From: Fidelibacterota bacterium
Lineage (GTDB): Bacteria; Fidelibacterota; Marinisomatia; Marinisomatales; TCS55
Direction of reading: 5' to 3'
DNA length: 64,000 nt
NCBI GenBank assembly: GCA_014382015.1
Contig: JACNKN010000041.1
Location: 82,407-146,406, forward strand
The notes under the pieces were generated by a model. The model was given only the letters and a program-made list of their open reading frames with translations. It was not told where the DNA came from and searched no databases. This document shows positions 26,570-35,230 of the stretch, in pieces. The first letter of the stretch is position 1. Each line of letters opens with the position of its first letter. A program made the position numbers and the translations under genes.

Positions 26570-27745
26570 TTGAATAAATCATACGATGTCATTATTATTG
26601 GCGGCGGCATTATTGGCACTACCAGTGCATTTCATTTAGCGAAAAATGGAGTGAAAGTTGCTATCTTGGAACAGCGCTTTATCGGGGATGGCCCCACGGG
26701 AAAATCTTCCGCCATTATCCGCCAGCATTATTCCAATGAAGTCACGGCCAGGATGGCACATTATGGTGTTCAGGTGTTCCAACAATTTGAATCAGAGGTG
26801 GGGGGTGAGTGCGGATATAACAATACGGGATTTTTTGTTATTGCATCCAAAGAGAATCGTCCAGGATTATTAAAGAATTTAGAAATCCAAAAATTGGTGG
26901 GTATTCGGACAAAACTCCTGTCTAACGACTCAGTGGTAGCATTATTCCCGGGCCTTATTTTAGACGATTCCGTTACAGTGGTATACGAACCGGACGGGGG
27001 ATATGCCGATGCATATTTGACAGCAAATTCCTTCGCCCAAGCCGCTAAAAAATTTGGAGCTGATATTTATCAAAAGTCCAAAGTATTAAGCATTCGAAGA
27101 AATGAAGATAAAGTGATAGGGGTTGATTCAACAAAAGGTCAATTTGATGCTCCCGTCATTATCTGCTGCACGGGAGCTTGGACGAAAGGTGTTTGCGAAA
27201 CCGTGGACTTGAATATTCCGATTAACCCGTGCAGGGTACAGGTCGCCTATTTTAAACGTCCCCCGAATAACCAGGGTCACCAGCCTGTGGTAACCGATTT
27301 TATAAATGAAACCTATTTTCGTTCTGAAGGGAAAGAACTCACATTGGCAGGATTGATTGATCCAGCCGAGGCCAATGCCATCGTGGACCCGGATCAGTTC
27401 AATGAATCGATTGATATTGATTTTGTGGAAAAAATAGGTAGAAAAATAATCGCACGGTATCCTGACATGGTTCAATCTAAAAGTACCGGTGGTTATGCGT
27501 CCCTGTATGCAGTCACTCCGGACTGGCATCCTATTGTGGATGAAATTCCCGCTGGGAGTGGGTATTATGTTTGTGCTGGTTTTTCCGGCCACGGATTTAA
27601 ACTGAGTCCCGCCGTTGGACTCATGGTTTCAGAAATGGTTACAAAAAGTACAAATCCAACGTTTGATCACCGTTTCTTCAGGTTTAGCCGATTTGAAGAA
27701 AATATGCCAATTGGAGGGTCATACGATCAAAGTATTGTCGGATAA
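26570..27745 (+). CDS. FAD-dependent oxidoreductase, DAO family (sarcosine/glycine oxidase-like)
   Basis: A 391-residue DAO-fold flavoenzyme. The dinucleotide motif GGGIIG is at residues 11-16 after a beta strand (YDVIII), with the acidic end of strand 2 in AILEQ. The C-terminal FAD contact GYYVCAGFSGHGFKLSPAVG is typical of sarcosine, dimethylglycine and glycine oxidases or dehydrogenases. It begins at TTG (26570) with CAGGA about 10 bases before; no ATG is available before the FAD motif. It probably belongs to the lipoprotein-permease operon and could oxidise an imported amino acid or amine. Confidence 0.88.
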   Translation: MNKSYDVIIIGGGIIGTTSAFHLAKNGVKVAILEQRFIGDGPTGKSSAIIRQHYSNEVTARMAHYGVQVFQQFESEVGGECGYNNTGFFVIASKENRPGLLKNLEIQKLVGIRTKLLSNDSVVALFPGLILDDSVTVVYEPDGGYADAYLTANSFAQAAKKFGADIYQKSKVLSIRRNEDKVIGVDSTKGQFDAPVIICCTGAWTKGVCETVDLNIPINPCRVQVAYFKRPPNNQGHQPVVTDFINETYFRSEGKELTLAGLIDPAEANAIVDPDQFNESIDIDFVEKIGRKIIARYPDMVQSKSTGGYASLYAVTPDWHPIVDEIPAGSGYYVCAGFSGHGFKLSPAVGLMVSEMVTKSTNPTFDHRFFRFSRFEENMPIGGSYDQSIVG

Positions 27746-27830
27746 TGATTCAGACAATCAATGCAGGGCTTGTCCCTCGTTTGAACGAATCGAATATGTA
27801 AGACAGCACGTCGTACTGATAGGAGTACTT

Positions 27831-28790
27831 TTATTTATCCAACAGGTGTTTCCCCATGAATTCTTTGGCGAAAATAAATGCAGCCTTCCGGCTTTCAGGA
27901 TTTCCTCCATGGGTGGGTCCTCGATCGGCACAAAAAGCAAGACCGATTTTCTGGAGTGTGGGGTTGGTCATGGGGATATTCAAAAAATTCATGACCACGG
28001 CTCCATCTGCACGCATTTTTAATCGGCAATCTGAAAAACTATAACCGGATTCATCAACTCGGGGTGGTGTTGAACTGTCAAAGGAATGGTGTGAATTCTC
28101 ATATACAGTCAAGCCGATATTGGTACCATTACCCAGCAAATCAGGAACAAATTCTTCGCAGGCGGCAGCGGGTGTCCAATCATCCAGTTCACCAATAAGA
28201 ATATGCATAGGAGCATCTGTAAAATCCAAATTTTCTGGTACAATGAAGCAGGGAGGGTAAAAAGCCAGGTGGGCTGCAAACTTTAAATCTGAATTCATCA
28301 CATTTTTAGCCGGCAGCCATCCGGAAAATAGGGTGACACCGCCTCCAAGGCTCCATCCGGTAATGGCCACCTTTTCCTTATCGATTCTGGGATCTTTTGC
28401 TATCGTTTCAAATGCACGGTACACATCCAACATCATAGCAGCGATGGTGACTTCCACCTGAGATCCAACTGTGGACTCAATATCCCGGCTGGCAAAACTT
28501 TTTATTTCAAGTGTAGCGATGCCCATTTCTCGATACATCTTAAGGAATTCAAAATGATGAATCATCCATCCAAGGCTTCCGGCCACACCGATAACAAGAG
28601 GCACTTTGTTGTCACCCATTTGTTCCGGCATCTTGAGAATACCATATACTTCCTGAGGCTCTTGTTGATCCAATGCTGAAAGAACATCTTTAAAACCAAA
28701 AGGGTTTGCACTGGTAAATGTGATAGTTTCTCCCTCGTTTGAAAATGCGAAAGAAATTAAAATGCTGAGGATAAAAAATCGTTTAATCAT
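27831..28790 (-). CDS. Exported alpha/beta hydrolase (dienelactone hydrolase-like)
   Basis: A 319-residue hydrolase with an N-terminal signal peptide (MIKRFFILSILISFAFS). The nucleophile elbow is GWSLGGG; the acid is in the ILIGELDDWTP strand and the catalytic His in YENSHHSFD, the arrangement of the dienelactone hydrolase family. I start it at 28790 because this gives a clean signal peptide; the frame is open to 28877, but that extra stretch is the overlapping 3' end of the metallophosphoesterase read in another frame. It is convergent with the DAO gene at 27745. Confidence 0.82.
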   Translation of the reverse strand: MIKRFFILSILISFAFSNEGETITFTSANPFGFKDVLSALDQQEPQEVYGILKMPEQMGDNKVPLVIGVAGSLGWMIHHFEFLKMYREMGIATLEIKSFASRDIESTVGSQVEVTIAAMMLDVYRAFETIAKDPRIDKEKVAITGWSLGGGVTLFSGWLPAKNVMNSDLKFAAHLAFYPPCFIVPENLDFTDAPMHILIGELDDWTPAAACEEFVPDLLGNGTNIGLTVYENSHHSFDSSTPPRVDESGYSFSDCRLKMRADGAVVMNFLNIPMTNPTLQKIGLAFCADRGPTHGGNPESRKAAFIFAKEFMGKHLLDK

Positions 28791-28833
28791 GAGAAAATGC
28801 TCCAGTTGTCTATGGAAAATAAATATAATATTA

Positions 28834-28990
28834 TCAATAAATTTCAAATATTTTTGCCTGGTTTTCTGTGATGCCATTATCGTGATTTACCTGAATTCGA
28901 ATCGTATGATTTCCTTTATTTAATATCGGAAAATCACCCAGCCACATATGAGCATTGACAGGCATTTTATCTATGGATGGGTATAGGTCA
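28834..28990 (-). other. Out-of-frame continuation of the metallophosphoesterase C-terminus
   Basis: Immediately after the in-frame TGA (28990-28988) the +1 frame continues through DLYPSIDKMPVNAHMW and then LGDFPILNKGNHTIRIQV, stopping with TGA at 28836-28834. This matches the end of the C-terminal domain of calcineurin-like phosphoesterases (pattern SHxW...LPxxLxxGxHxxxVxxxDxxG). The frames join at GCA-CCC-TGA-C: reading CCT-GAC instead gives an uninterrupted protein. Either one extra C in the CCC run (28991-28993) or a +1 ribosomal slip explains it. Confidence 0.75.
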
Positions 28991-30412
28991 GGGTGCATTA
29001 GGATGAGTTTGATTCATATAAGGATCTTCAGCTGTGACAGCTTTCCTTAGCAAAACCTCCTTGTCATCAATCATGCAGGATACGATTGTTTTGGGTCCTC
29101 CGAAATAAACATTTATTGCTATTTGAGATGTATCGATAGATTCTGTCTTTAGTCTATCCATGGGATGACTAATTCGAAAGGTTTGACTTGGGTCACTTTT
29201 ACTGGGAATAAATTCATAATTAAAATTGGTTTTAGAAAAATCGAACATAAAATATCCGTTTGGAGTACCGTCATAATGAAATCCATAGGGAACCCCATTA
29301 GCCTGGATTGGTCCATACCACCAAGCACCACACCCGGCACCTAGATTCAAATTACGAAATTCTGCTTTTCCAGTCCATCCATGGGCCATTGTCAATTCCA
29401 TATTTTCTAAGTAATGCATATGGCCGCAAAGCGCGAGAACCTTTTTTCTGTTATGAATCATTTTATACAATTGATCCCTATTGGTTAATTCCACGGACTC
29501 TCCTTTATAGACATCAGATATAATTGGAATATGGCTCAAAAATACAATTTGTTTCCCCGATGAAACGAGGGAGAGATCATTTTTCAGCCAGATGAGTTGA
29601 TCATTATGAAGTTTACCCACATAGCGGCCTTTTTTGTTTTTTTCTTTATTCCATCCTTTATAATACACTGTATTTAAAGCGATGAAATGAACGTTTCCAT
29701 ATTCAAATGAAAAGTAATCGGGACCAAAATATAGCCGCCATGTTTCTTTGGCTAATGAATCGGATGGTGCTTTGTAATTGATATCGTGGTTACCAAACAC
29801 ATGCCAAATAGGGATTCCCAGTTCAGATACTTGTTCAAGATAATAAGGGAAAAGGGAAAGGTCATCGTACATGATATCCCCAAGAGGTACATAAAATTCT
29901 GGATTCTCCTGGATCAGCATGCTGTTCAATATTTCATCCCGAAAGTATCTAACTTCTGCGGAATCTCTCGGTTGAGGGTCTCCACTTATGATGGCGCGGA
30001 AATTATGACCATTTACCTTGGATTTATAGAGGGGAAACATAATTTGTTCCGGCAATGGGAGAGGATCCGTGAAACCATCATATTTCAAAAATTCCGGCCA
30101 TTTCTTTAACCGAATATTTATATAATACTGAGGAATATTGTATTCATTCACGGGCACCTGCCATCCAGAAGGCTGCATGATAAAAATCACATCATTACTA
30201 TCCGATTTAATTTGAAATTTTCCCTGGCGATCTGTTAAAACAATATTCTTACCGTTTGACACAGGAATCCCCTTTATTCCCTCTTCTCTCAGATTTTGGA
30301 TACCATCTTTATTTTTATCATGAAAAACGACACCGGATAAATCCAATTGAGAAAACGCAAAGGAAATGAGTAATAGTGTTTTAATTATTTTTCGAAATAT
30401 ATGATTAAACAT
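28988..30412 (-). CDS. Exported calcineurin-like metallophosphoesterase (frame breaks near the 3' end)
   Basis: A 474-residue open frame with a signal peptide (about residues 1-21), a small beta-sandwich domain of SdrD-B/calcineurin-N type (LSGVVFHDKNKDGIQN), and a calcineurin-like catalytic domain: D145 in ISGDPQ, G178-D179 in PLGDIMYDD, GNHD at 207-210, SHIP and GHMH. It should hydrolyse phosphoesters in the periplasm or outside. The C-terminal domain is cut at residue 474 by TGA, but its conserved end continues in the +1 frame to 28834, so the full product would be about 52 residues longer. Confidence 0.85.
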   Translation of the reverse strand: MFNHIFRKIIKTLLLISFAFSQLDLSGVVFHDKNKDGIQNLREEGIKGIPVSNGKNIVLTDRQGKFQIKSDSNDVIFIMQPSGWQVPVNEYNIPQYYINIRLKKWPEFLKYDGFTDPLPLPEQIMFPLYKSKVNGHNFRAIISGDPQPRDSAEVRYFRDEILNSMLIQENPEFYVPLGDIMYDDLSLFPYYLEQVSELGIPIWHVFGNHDINYKAPSDSLAKETWRLYFGPDYFSFEYGNVHFIALNTVYYKGWNKEKNKKGRYVGKLHNDQLIWLKNDLSLVSSGKQIVFLSHIPIISDVYKGESVELTNRDQLYKMIHNRKKVLALCGHMHYLENMELTMAHGWTGKAEFRNLNLGAGCGAWWYGPIQANGVPYGFHYDGTPNGYFMFDFSKTNFNYEFIPSKSDPSQTFRISHPMDRLKTESIDTSQIAINVYFGGPKTIVSCMIDDKEVLLRKAVTAEDPYMNQTHPNAP

Positions 30413-30454
30413 AGATTACCTTTCTCAGAAAGAAGTTAAGGAAGAAATTGTGTT

Positions 30455-32179
30455 TTAAGTATTTGCGTTAACATTTTTATTCGGCGATACCACCATCCCC
30501 AGCCCCGATGCGATCACAGCCATTATCATCATGGAAGTTGGAAAGGAGACCATGCAAATGGAAAACATCATCATCAAATACCAGAGTATAGCCAAATCAT
30601 TTTTCATGATGACAAATCCGAAAAAATAGATTAGTGCATAAATAAATAATCCCCCAAATGCGAAAATTAAAATGTCTGAATATTTGCTCCCTTCTTTCCG
30701 GTCGTTAATACATGACCATACAAAAACGGGCGGAATAAAAACCAATGAAAATGGATTAATGACGAGCAGATAAATACTGCCAAAGCCAATGATGAAAAAT
30801 CCAAATTGCTTCATTTGACTTTGTGTGGGTGATTCGAAACTGGCCAAATATTTAGCGGATAATTTTCTGCACGCCCAAAACAGAAATGCCAATCCTAAAA
30901 TCCAAATTATAACTGCAGACCAAATGGGTGTATAAATAACCGCATCCTTGGACGTACCGGGATATAAATGATAGGTGTCCATCATGCCCACTGCCACCAA
31001 AATATAGGTCAAAATTACGGCACCGATTAAGGGCAGCCACAGAGATAAAAAATGTATTAAGGGTGCTTGCCAATGTGTGAACAAACAATGGTCATTTTTA
31101 CTTCCAATAAAATAAGCCACTAAAAAGAAACTCAAAACAACTGCCATAAAAATAACCCAAAGGGGTAATCCGCGAAAAACTTCACCGGATTTTTCAAAGT
31201 ATAAATAGGGACCAGATTCAGCGGGGAAAGAATCCATGGCAAGACATTGACGGATGATGGCTTCCGAGACTCTGCCTGTATGTCCCAATGTTTCTGCTGA
31301 TTGATATTTGATTAAATCCCGTGGTGAATGATAGGTGTCCCAATGAAGTTGAGCAAACTCCGGCGGTGTTGCTCCGGCCAATCCAAAAGACGGAATTCCG
31401 ACTGCCACCATGGGACCTTCATCCATGAAAGATACGGGCACAGCTTGGTCTAATAATTGGATAATAACCGGATTCATTTTTGGCACCCATTCATCATGGA
31501 TAGCACGGGCAGCTTCCTGTGCAAGTAGCTGAAACCATAGTGCGCCGTAATTCCGAAATTGTCCCCGTGGATCCATGCGCAATCCGTTGTACAATTCCTT
31601 GCCCACATTATCCAGAGAAAGTCCCGCTAAAATTTGATTTGTATTGGGATAGGTCTGTACATATCGCAATGTGCCAAGCATGCCGTATTCTTCCCCGTCC
31701 GCTGCCAGAAAAACCAGAGTGTATTTTGGTTTATTTTCTTGTGAAAATATATCTGCCAACTGCATGAGTATGGCCATACCGGAGCCGTCATTATCCGCTC
31801 CTTCGTAGGTATCCGGGGATTGGTCAAAGTGGGCCACAATAATAATTTCTTTTTCTGATTCACCGGAAATTTTGCCCACCACATTCTGCATGGGCACATC
31901 TTTGCTGTAATTCACAATGTCCCAATGGTCTGTAGTGGTAGATAAGCCCAACCTGTTAAATTCACTTTCCAGCCATTCTGCTGCTTTTTTATTATTGGGT
32001 TCACCACTGTTTCGATTGGGAAAACGCCCCACAAAATTTGTCACATAGTCCAATGCTTTATCACCGGAAAATTGGATGGACTCCGGATGAACATTGGCTT
32101 CAATTTTTGGGGCATCGCTACAGCCGGCTACAAAGTAACAAAGTATAAAAACCATAAATATTTGAATGTTTAATTTCAA
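30455..32179 (-). CDS. M28 family aminopeptidase lipoprotein with a multi-span C-terminal domain
   Basis: A 574-residue protein. Lipobox V-A-G-C (Cys20) is followed by an M28 zinc peptidase domain: H117 in VAHFDQ, D129 in GADNDGSG, the catalytic E163-E164 pair in ADGEEYG, and LDNVG. From about residue 345 there are seven or eight hydrophobic segments, so the peptidase domain is tethered outside the cytoplasmic membrane by an integral membrane region. A lipobox plus a polytopic tail is unusual; the N-terminal segment may instead be an uncleaved anchor. It overlaps the C69 peptidase gene as ATGA. Confidence 0.85.
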   Translation of the reverse strand: MKLNIQIFMVFILCYFVAGCSDAPKIEANVHPESIQFSGDKALDYVTNFVGRFPNRNSGEPNNKKAAEWLESEFNRLGLSTTTDHWDIVNYSKDVPMQNVVGKISGESEKEIIIVAHFDQSPDTYEGADNDGSGMAILMQLADIFSQENKPKYTLVFLAADGEEYGMLGTLRYVQTYPNTNQILAGLSLDNVGKELYNGLRMDPRGQFRNYGALWFQLLAQEAARAIHDEWVPKMNPVIIQLLDQAVPVSFMDEGPMVAVGIPSFGLAGATPPEFAQLHWDTYHSPRDLIKYQSAETLGHTGRVSEAIIRQCLAMDSFPAESGPYLYFEKSGEVFRGLPLWVIFMAVVLSFFLVAYFIGSKNDHCLFTHWQAPLIHFLSLWLPLIGAVILTYILVAVGMMDTYHLYPGTSKDAVIYTPIWSAVIIWILGLAFLFWACRKLSAKYLASFESPTQSQMKQFGFFIIGFGSIYLLVINPFSLVFIPPVFVWSCINDRKEGSKYSDILIFAFGGLFIYALIYFFGFVIMKNDLAILWYLMMMFSICMVSFPTSMMIMAVIASGLGMVVSPNKNVNANT

Positions 32180-33483
32180 TATTCTATTCCTGCATTTTTA
32201 TTCTGTTTATTCCAATATCGTTTGTAGTTCCATTTTCCAATGCGGGAATTTGAACTCTGCATTTCATCTAACCATTTTTTTGTCAGTTCATCTGCTTTTT
32301 TAAACGCATCCAGTGTAATGGTTTTTTTCTCATCCTTATGCGCAGATTGAAATTTACCCACAGACGATTTTTCGAATTCTGATTGTTCATTTTTGATGAT
32401 TGAAATTTTTCGGGGATAGTTCTGTAAAATAGTCCGGTGCAGTTTTTCATGTCGCCACCATAAGGAATTGGAATCATAGGTTGCTCCCGGTGTTTTATCC
32501 TCAGGGAGTTGAACATCCACTGCATCAATCGGTTTGAACAATCCGGTGCAGGGTGCGGATGTACCCGTAGTCCAAGCGGTGGCAGAATCAATTTGAAGAT
32601 GGGCAACCATGGAGCCCACCGATTGTGATGCATCCCGGGCAATGGGATTGGCAGAATGGGCACAAATGTGATTCATAAAAAAATGGTTGTGGGGAGAATA
32701 ATTTTCTTCACCGCCGTGGTCCCGTAAATGGGCGAATGCTTTGGCAACATTCATTTCAGAATTGATATGATTGGCCCGATTCCGCCGAGCTTTACATTTT
32801 GAAAATTTTGTGTAAAACCAATCGGAGTAACAGTCAGCAAAAAGGAAATCATGTCCCTTTTTTAACCAGCCTTTTGTTTGAGCAAAAGAAATTAAATCGG
32901 GGTGGGATAAATCAAATTCAGTACCAATGGTTAATCCATTACTGATAGCATAATAATCTTTCACTTTTACCGCTGCCCAAAGGTGCCCCACCGTTTCCAA
33001 AATCCACGCTTCATTTTTATCGGCAATAATAAAACTATTGTGGTAAGTGAATTTTTTATCGGTGTAACCGCAAATGCCCCCTTGACCAAATTCTGCCAAC
33101 AGTCCAGTGATTGTTTCCAAGGCGCGGATGGCAGTGGGCGCTCGCTCCAAAGCCAGGCGGAGCAGGTCCATCCCGGTAAGTGTATTCCCTTTATTGTAAG
33201 GCATCTTCGTAAATACCGCTTCGTTACCGATGGCGACTCCTTGGGTATTTATGCCCATTTCTGCTCCCCACATCCAGAAGGGTCGGCTGATTAAAATGCC
33301 GTTGGTTTCATCAACTTGGGGAATGGTGAGATAGGTGCAATTAACTGTATCACCTGGAGAATGATTTTCGAGAGGGTGATACTCCAGCGATTGGGCTTCG
33401 TTGGGTTCCCGGTCACTGTTTTTCCCGAAAATAACAGAACCATCACCGGTACCCTTATTTAATGCAACAAATGTATCACACAT
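32176..33483 (-). CDS. C69-family dipeptidase (secernin/U34-like)
   Basis: A 435-residue Ntn-hydrolase of the C69 dipeptidase/secernin family. The nucleophile is Cys2, directly after the initiator Met (MCDTFVALNKGTGDGSVIFGKNSDREPNE), so removal of Met exposes it. The NSDREPNE motif and GVAIGNEAVFTK are typical. There is no signal peptide, so it should be cytoplasmic and cleave dipeptides. Its 3' end overlaps the M28 aminopeptidase gene, and a DAO-type oxidase lies 22 bases upstream, suggesting stepwise use of peptides and amino acids. Confidence 0.88.
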   Translation of the reverse strand: MCDTFVALNKGTGDGSVIFGKNSDREPNEAQSLEYHPLENHSPGDTVNCTYLTIPQVDETNGILISRPFWMWGAEMGINTQGVAIGNEAVFTKMPYNKGNTLTGMDLLRLALERAPTAIRALETITGLLAEFGQGGICGYTDKKFTYHNSFIIADKNEAWILETVGHLWAAVKVKDYYAISNGLTIGTEFDLSHPDLISFAQTKGWLKKGHDFLFADCYSDWFYTKFSKCKARRNRANHINSEMNVAKAFAHLRDHGGEENYSPHNHFFMNHICAHSANPIARDASQSVGSMVAHLQIDSATAWTTGTSAPCTGLFKPIDAVDVQLPEDKTPGATYDSNSLWWRHEKLHRTILQNYPRKISIIKNEQSEFEKSSVGKFQSAHKDEKKTITLDAFKKADELTKKWLDEMQSSNSRIGKWNYKRYWNKQNKNAGIEY

Positions 33484-33505
33484 GAATTATCTTTTCACGT
33501 TCCCA

Positions 33506-34843
33506 TTAACTCAGGGTCATCTTACGTTCAAACCATGCATCTTCCATTCGCATATATCCCCGAATGCTGTTTATAATACCAAATTTCAATGGTTCAGGTG
33601 GCCAAGGAATAGGTTTGCGTCCTGCAAAAAACACATCGGTTCGCTCGGATTTCCTTTCCAGCAACATCTCTGCCAGTGTCCATCCGTTGTACTGAGTCAT
33701 GGAAACACCGTGACCAATACAGCCCAGACTGTAAACAGCTCTTTTATCTTTGCCGATGAAACCCATGGCCGGTGCCATATCAAGGGTCACAGATATAGGT
33801 CCTCCCCAACGATGGGTGATTGGCTTATTTTTAAGGGTGGGGAAAATTTCTCCAATGTCTCGTTCTAAATCGTGGAAAATACGGTTGTGCAGATCGTGAT
33901 CCATATTTTTACCGAAAACCAGCCCCACATCAGAGCCGCCCATGAGCAAACGGTTGTCAGCTGTGAGGCGATAATAATGAACAAGATTGCGAGGATCTTC
34001 GATCCCCTGTCGGTTTTGCCAACCAATCTCATCAAACTCTTTCTCAGTCAAGGGTTCAGTCAGTACAATATATGTGAACACGGGTATCTGTCTGCTTTTA
34101 ATTTCGGGAAAATAGTGGCTCCAAGCGTTGGTGGCAAATACAACTTTTTCGCAAGTTACCTCGGGACCATTATTCGTTTTTACGTTTATAGTGCTGGCTC
34201 TTTCCACAGATTCCACGGATGTAGCCTCATGGATGATAACACCTGCATCCTCGGTGATACGTTTCCACTCCCGCACCAATTTAGCAGGATTAATAATGGC
34301 ACATCTTGGTTCCCACCACGCTCCCAAATAAAGGGGCGACCGTACTTGCTCAGCTAATGGAGCTTTGTCCAGCCATGAAATATTTTCCAGCCCCAATTCA
34401 TTCACTTTGTCTATTTCGTGCCGGATTCTTTTAACAAAACCATCTGTTGTGGCAACCCTGAGAAACCCGGAATTCTCATAGTCACATTCCATATTATATT
34501 TATTTACCATTTTATCCACAAAGTCCACAGCTTGTTCCATGTAGTGGTGGGCTTCGGTAGCTTTTTCTTTTCCGAAAAGTGCAGATGTGATACTAAGAGT
34601 CAATCCAAACAGGGTCATGGCGAAACCACCATTCCGTCCACTGGCGCCGTACCCAATTACATCAGTTTCTAATAGTATAACTTTTAATCCGGGGTCTAAT
34701 TGTTTCAGATGAAAGGCCGTCGAGAGACCCGTAAATCCGCCACCGATGATGCAGACATCACAGGATTGAGAAGAGTTTAATGGCGGATTAGCAGTGTAGT
34801 CCCCGCCCTCGAGCCAATACGATTTTTTTCGAAAGTCAATCAT
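33506..34843 (-). CDS. FAD-dependent oxidoreductase, DAO family (gamma-glutamylputrescine oxidase-like)
   Basis: A 445-residue DAO-fold flavoenzyme. The start SYWLEGGDYTANPPL is typical of the gamma-glutamylputrescine oxidase/PuuB-like branch, followed by the FAD motif GGGFTG (residues 34-39) and the YGASGRNGGFAM segment. The C-terminus has YSLGCIGHGVSMTQYNG. It probably oxidises an amine or N-substituted amino acid. It is the first gene of a minus-strand unit with the C69 and M28 peptidases, and its upstream region is a 387-base AT-rich gap shared with typA. Confidence 0.86.
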   Translation of the reverse strand: MIDFRKKSYWLEGGDYTANPPLNSSQSCDVCIIGGGFTGLSTAFHLKQLDPGLKVILLETDVIGYGASGRNGGFAMTLFGLTLSITSALFGKEKATEAHHYMEQAVDFVDKMVNKYNMECDYENSGFLRVATTDGFVKRIRHEIDKVNELGLENISWLDKAPLAEQVRSPLYLGAWWEPRCAIINPAKLVREWKRITEDAGVIIHEATSVESVERASTINVKTNNGPEVTCEKVVFATNAWSHYFPEIKSRQIPVFTYIVLTEPLTEKEFDEIGWQNRQGIEDPRNLVHYYRLTADNRLLMGGSDVGLVFGKNMDHDLHNRIFHDLERDIGEIFPTLKNKPITHRWGGPISVTLDMAPAMGFIGKDKRAVYSLGCIGHGVSMTQYNGWTLAEMLLERKSERTDVFFAGRKPIPWPPEPLKFGIINSIRGYMRMEDAWFERKMTLS

Positions 34844-35230
34844 ATCTATTTTCCTTTAATGAACCGTTTCTTAATTATAGATAATAATGAATTTGTTTAT
34901 CAATATTCAATAAAAATCTTTAACCTATGATGAATTGGCATAGATAATTCACTCCAAAAAAATGGTGGCGAAAATTTTCAATGTGCCGTTGTTTGTTTTC
35001 TGATTTTTTCATTATGATTATTTTTTAATATTTTACAATTATTTCGACTTTCAAATTATATAATAATTTGAAAGATTTTAGTGCAAATCATATACACCTA
35101 TGTTACTTGACTTTTATTAAATATTAATTTCAAAAATCTGACTATTTGAATTTCCTAATCCCAAATAAATGATCGAAATTCCCGGGCTGATTTTGGCCCC
35201 ACAAGTTTATTTAGAAAAACACAAAACCTT
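34844..35230. other. AT-rich divergent intergenic region before typA
   Basis: 387 very AT-rich bases between the divergent DAO oxidase and typA genes, with no credible ORF. The only strong structure is a perfect 11-bp inverted repeat, CTTTCAAATTA (35048-35058) with TAATTTGAAAG (35064-35074), which could be an operator between the two promoters. TTGACT at 35107-35112 is a possible -35 for typA, but no good -10 stands at standard spacing. Confidence 0.5.

Noticed and set aside
27128..27592. A 154-codon open frame on the minus strand
   Set aside because: Shadow of the DAO gene at 26570-27745, with no recognisable start signal or motif.
28791..28877. An upstream extension of the alpha/beta hydrolase by 29 codons
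   Set aside because: These bases read as the metallophosphoesterase C-terminus in another frame, and the signal peptide begins at 28790.
33872..34357. A 161-codon open frame on the plus strand
   Set aside because: It is antisense to the DAO-family oxidoreductase with an intact FAD motif, and its composition is unlike a real protein.
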